A stretch of DNA of 7,227 nucleotides. Origin: Rhodobacterales bacterium UBA5972 (GTDB lineage Bacteria > Pseudomonadota > Alphaproteobacteria > Rhodobacterales > Rhodobacteraceae). The stretch is taken from contig DJBQ01000181.1 in NCBI GenBank assembly GCA_002430125.1, positions 1-7,227 of the forward strand, given 5' to 3'. Shown here in pieces: positions 6,640-7,227 of this stretch (position 1 is its first letter; every line of letters starts with the position of its first letter). The notes under the pieces were generated by a model. That model was not told the origin of the DNA and searched no databases. It saw only the letters and a program-made list of their open reading frames with translations. Position numbers and translations under genes: made by a program.

Positions 6640-7227
6640 ATGACAACCGAACATGCCTTTCACATTCTTGGCCATGACAGGCCGTCAAACCTGATCGTCA
6701 CCTGTGATCATGCCAGCAACCATGTGCCGTTTGAAGTGAACGGTGGCGACCTTGGGCTGGTGCCTGCAGAAATGCAGCGCCATATTGCTTATGATGTTGG
6801 CGCGGCCGGTGTGTCCACCCATTTGGGGGAATTGCTCGGCGCGCCGGTTATCCTGTCAAACTTCTCGCGGTTGGTGATTGATGCCAATCGTGGTGAAGAC
6901 GACCCAACGCTGGTTATGAAGCTTTACGACGGCACCCTCATTCCCGCCAACCGGCACATTGGTGCGGCTGATCTGCAGTGGCGGCTTGAGAATTGCTATC
7001 GGCCCTATCACGCCGCGTATGATGAATTGGTCGCAAGTCGCGCGCAGCCGGTGATTATCGCGGTTCATAGCTTCACAGCGCAACTGGCTGGGCGCCCCAA
7101 ACGTCCCTGGCATGTCGGAATTCTCTACGGCAAGGATCAGCGGCTGGCGCAACCGATGCTGGCACGTCTGCGCGCCGAGGCGGATTGGTGTGTCGGCGAA
7201 AACGAACCTTACGGCGGGCATCTGGAG
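6640..7227 (+). CDS. N-formylglutamate amidohydrolase family protein (partial, 3' end beyond window)
   Basis: The first 196 residues are present and the frame stays open to the last base. The family catalyses metal-dependent deformylation of N-formylglutamate or related N-acyl amino acids. Its pattern is clear: VTCDHASNHVP (20-30), HIAYDVGA (48-55), SRLVIDANR (76-84), YDGTLIPAN (96-104), a conserved Arg and RPYH (121-124), AVHSFT (141-146), GRPKRPWHVGILY (151-163) and GENEPYGG (186-193). No signal peptide is present, so it is cytoplasmic. GAGG four to eight bases upstream and the reading of the family from residue 8 fix the ATG; an ATG at 6628 runs into a stop at once. No hut (histidine degradation) gene is visible, so a HutG role in histidine breakdown is not supported by context; many alphaproteobacterial members have undefined substrates. 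Confidence 0.93.
   Translation, partial: MTTEHAFHILGHDRPSNLIVTCDHASNHVPFEVNGGDLGLVPAEMQRHIAYDVGAAGVSTHLGELLGAPVILSNFSRLVIDANRGEDDPTLVMKLYDGTLIPANRHIGAADLQWRLENCYRPYHAAYDELVASRAQPVIIAVHSFTAQLAGRPKRPWHVGILYGKDQRLAQPMLARLRAEADWCVGENEPYGGHLE

Noticed and set aside
6640..7227. HutG assignment for the amidohydrolase-family protein
   Set aside because: Family membership is clear, but no histidine-degradation genes are present in the window, and the family includes members with other or unknown substrates.

Overview
The window looks like chromosomal DNA from an alphaproteobacterium, most likely a Rhodobacterales (Roseobacter-like) species. This is inferred from protein flavour (PheS, pyruvate kinase, L20/L35, an N-formylglutamate amidohydrolase-family protein), moderately GC-rich codon use, and the neighbourhood pyk - small membrane protein - DUF1194 - rpmI - rplT - pheS, which I associate with that order. 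No database search was possible.

Layout from left to right. Positions 1-226 hold no supported gene, only a short 8-bp tandem repeat at the very edge. A GNAT acetyltransferase (227-721, minus) is followed by a 255-bp gap and pheS (977-2056, minus). A HpPgdA-like polysaccharide deacetylase (2193-3020, plus) points away from pheS. The 136-bp gap between these two carries a perfect 10-bp inverted repeat and internal direct repeats. Downstream of the deacetylase is a hairpin-rich convergent spacer (3021-3293). It contains a GC-rich element that looks like a dispersed repeat, plus the rplT terminator. Then come rplT (3294-3656) and rpmI (3672-3872) with a recognisable promoter and a structured leader. 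Next are a secreted von Willebrand-like DUF1194 protein (4010-4816), a 73-residue two-helix membrane protein (4813-5034) and pyruvate kinase (5063-6508), all minus. The right edge holds the first 196 residues of an N-formylglutamate amidohydrolase-family protein (6640 onward, plus), transcribed away from pyk.

Most of the window is housekeeping: glycolysis (pyk), ribosome assembly (L35, L20) and phenylalanine-tRNA charging (PheS). pyk, the small membrane protein and the DUF1194 gene are tightly packed and probably cotranscribed; rpmI-rplT has its own promoter but could also receive read-through. The unusual points are the opposite-strand deacetylase between rplT and pheS, the absence of infC and pheT next to their usual partners, the TTG start overlapping a stop codon that couples the small membrane protein to the DUF1194 protein, and the structured intergenic DNA. 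I found no CRISPR array, tRNA, rRNA, phage or insertion sequence. The least understood unit is the small-membrane-protein/DUF1194 pair.
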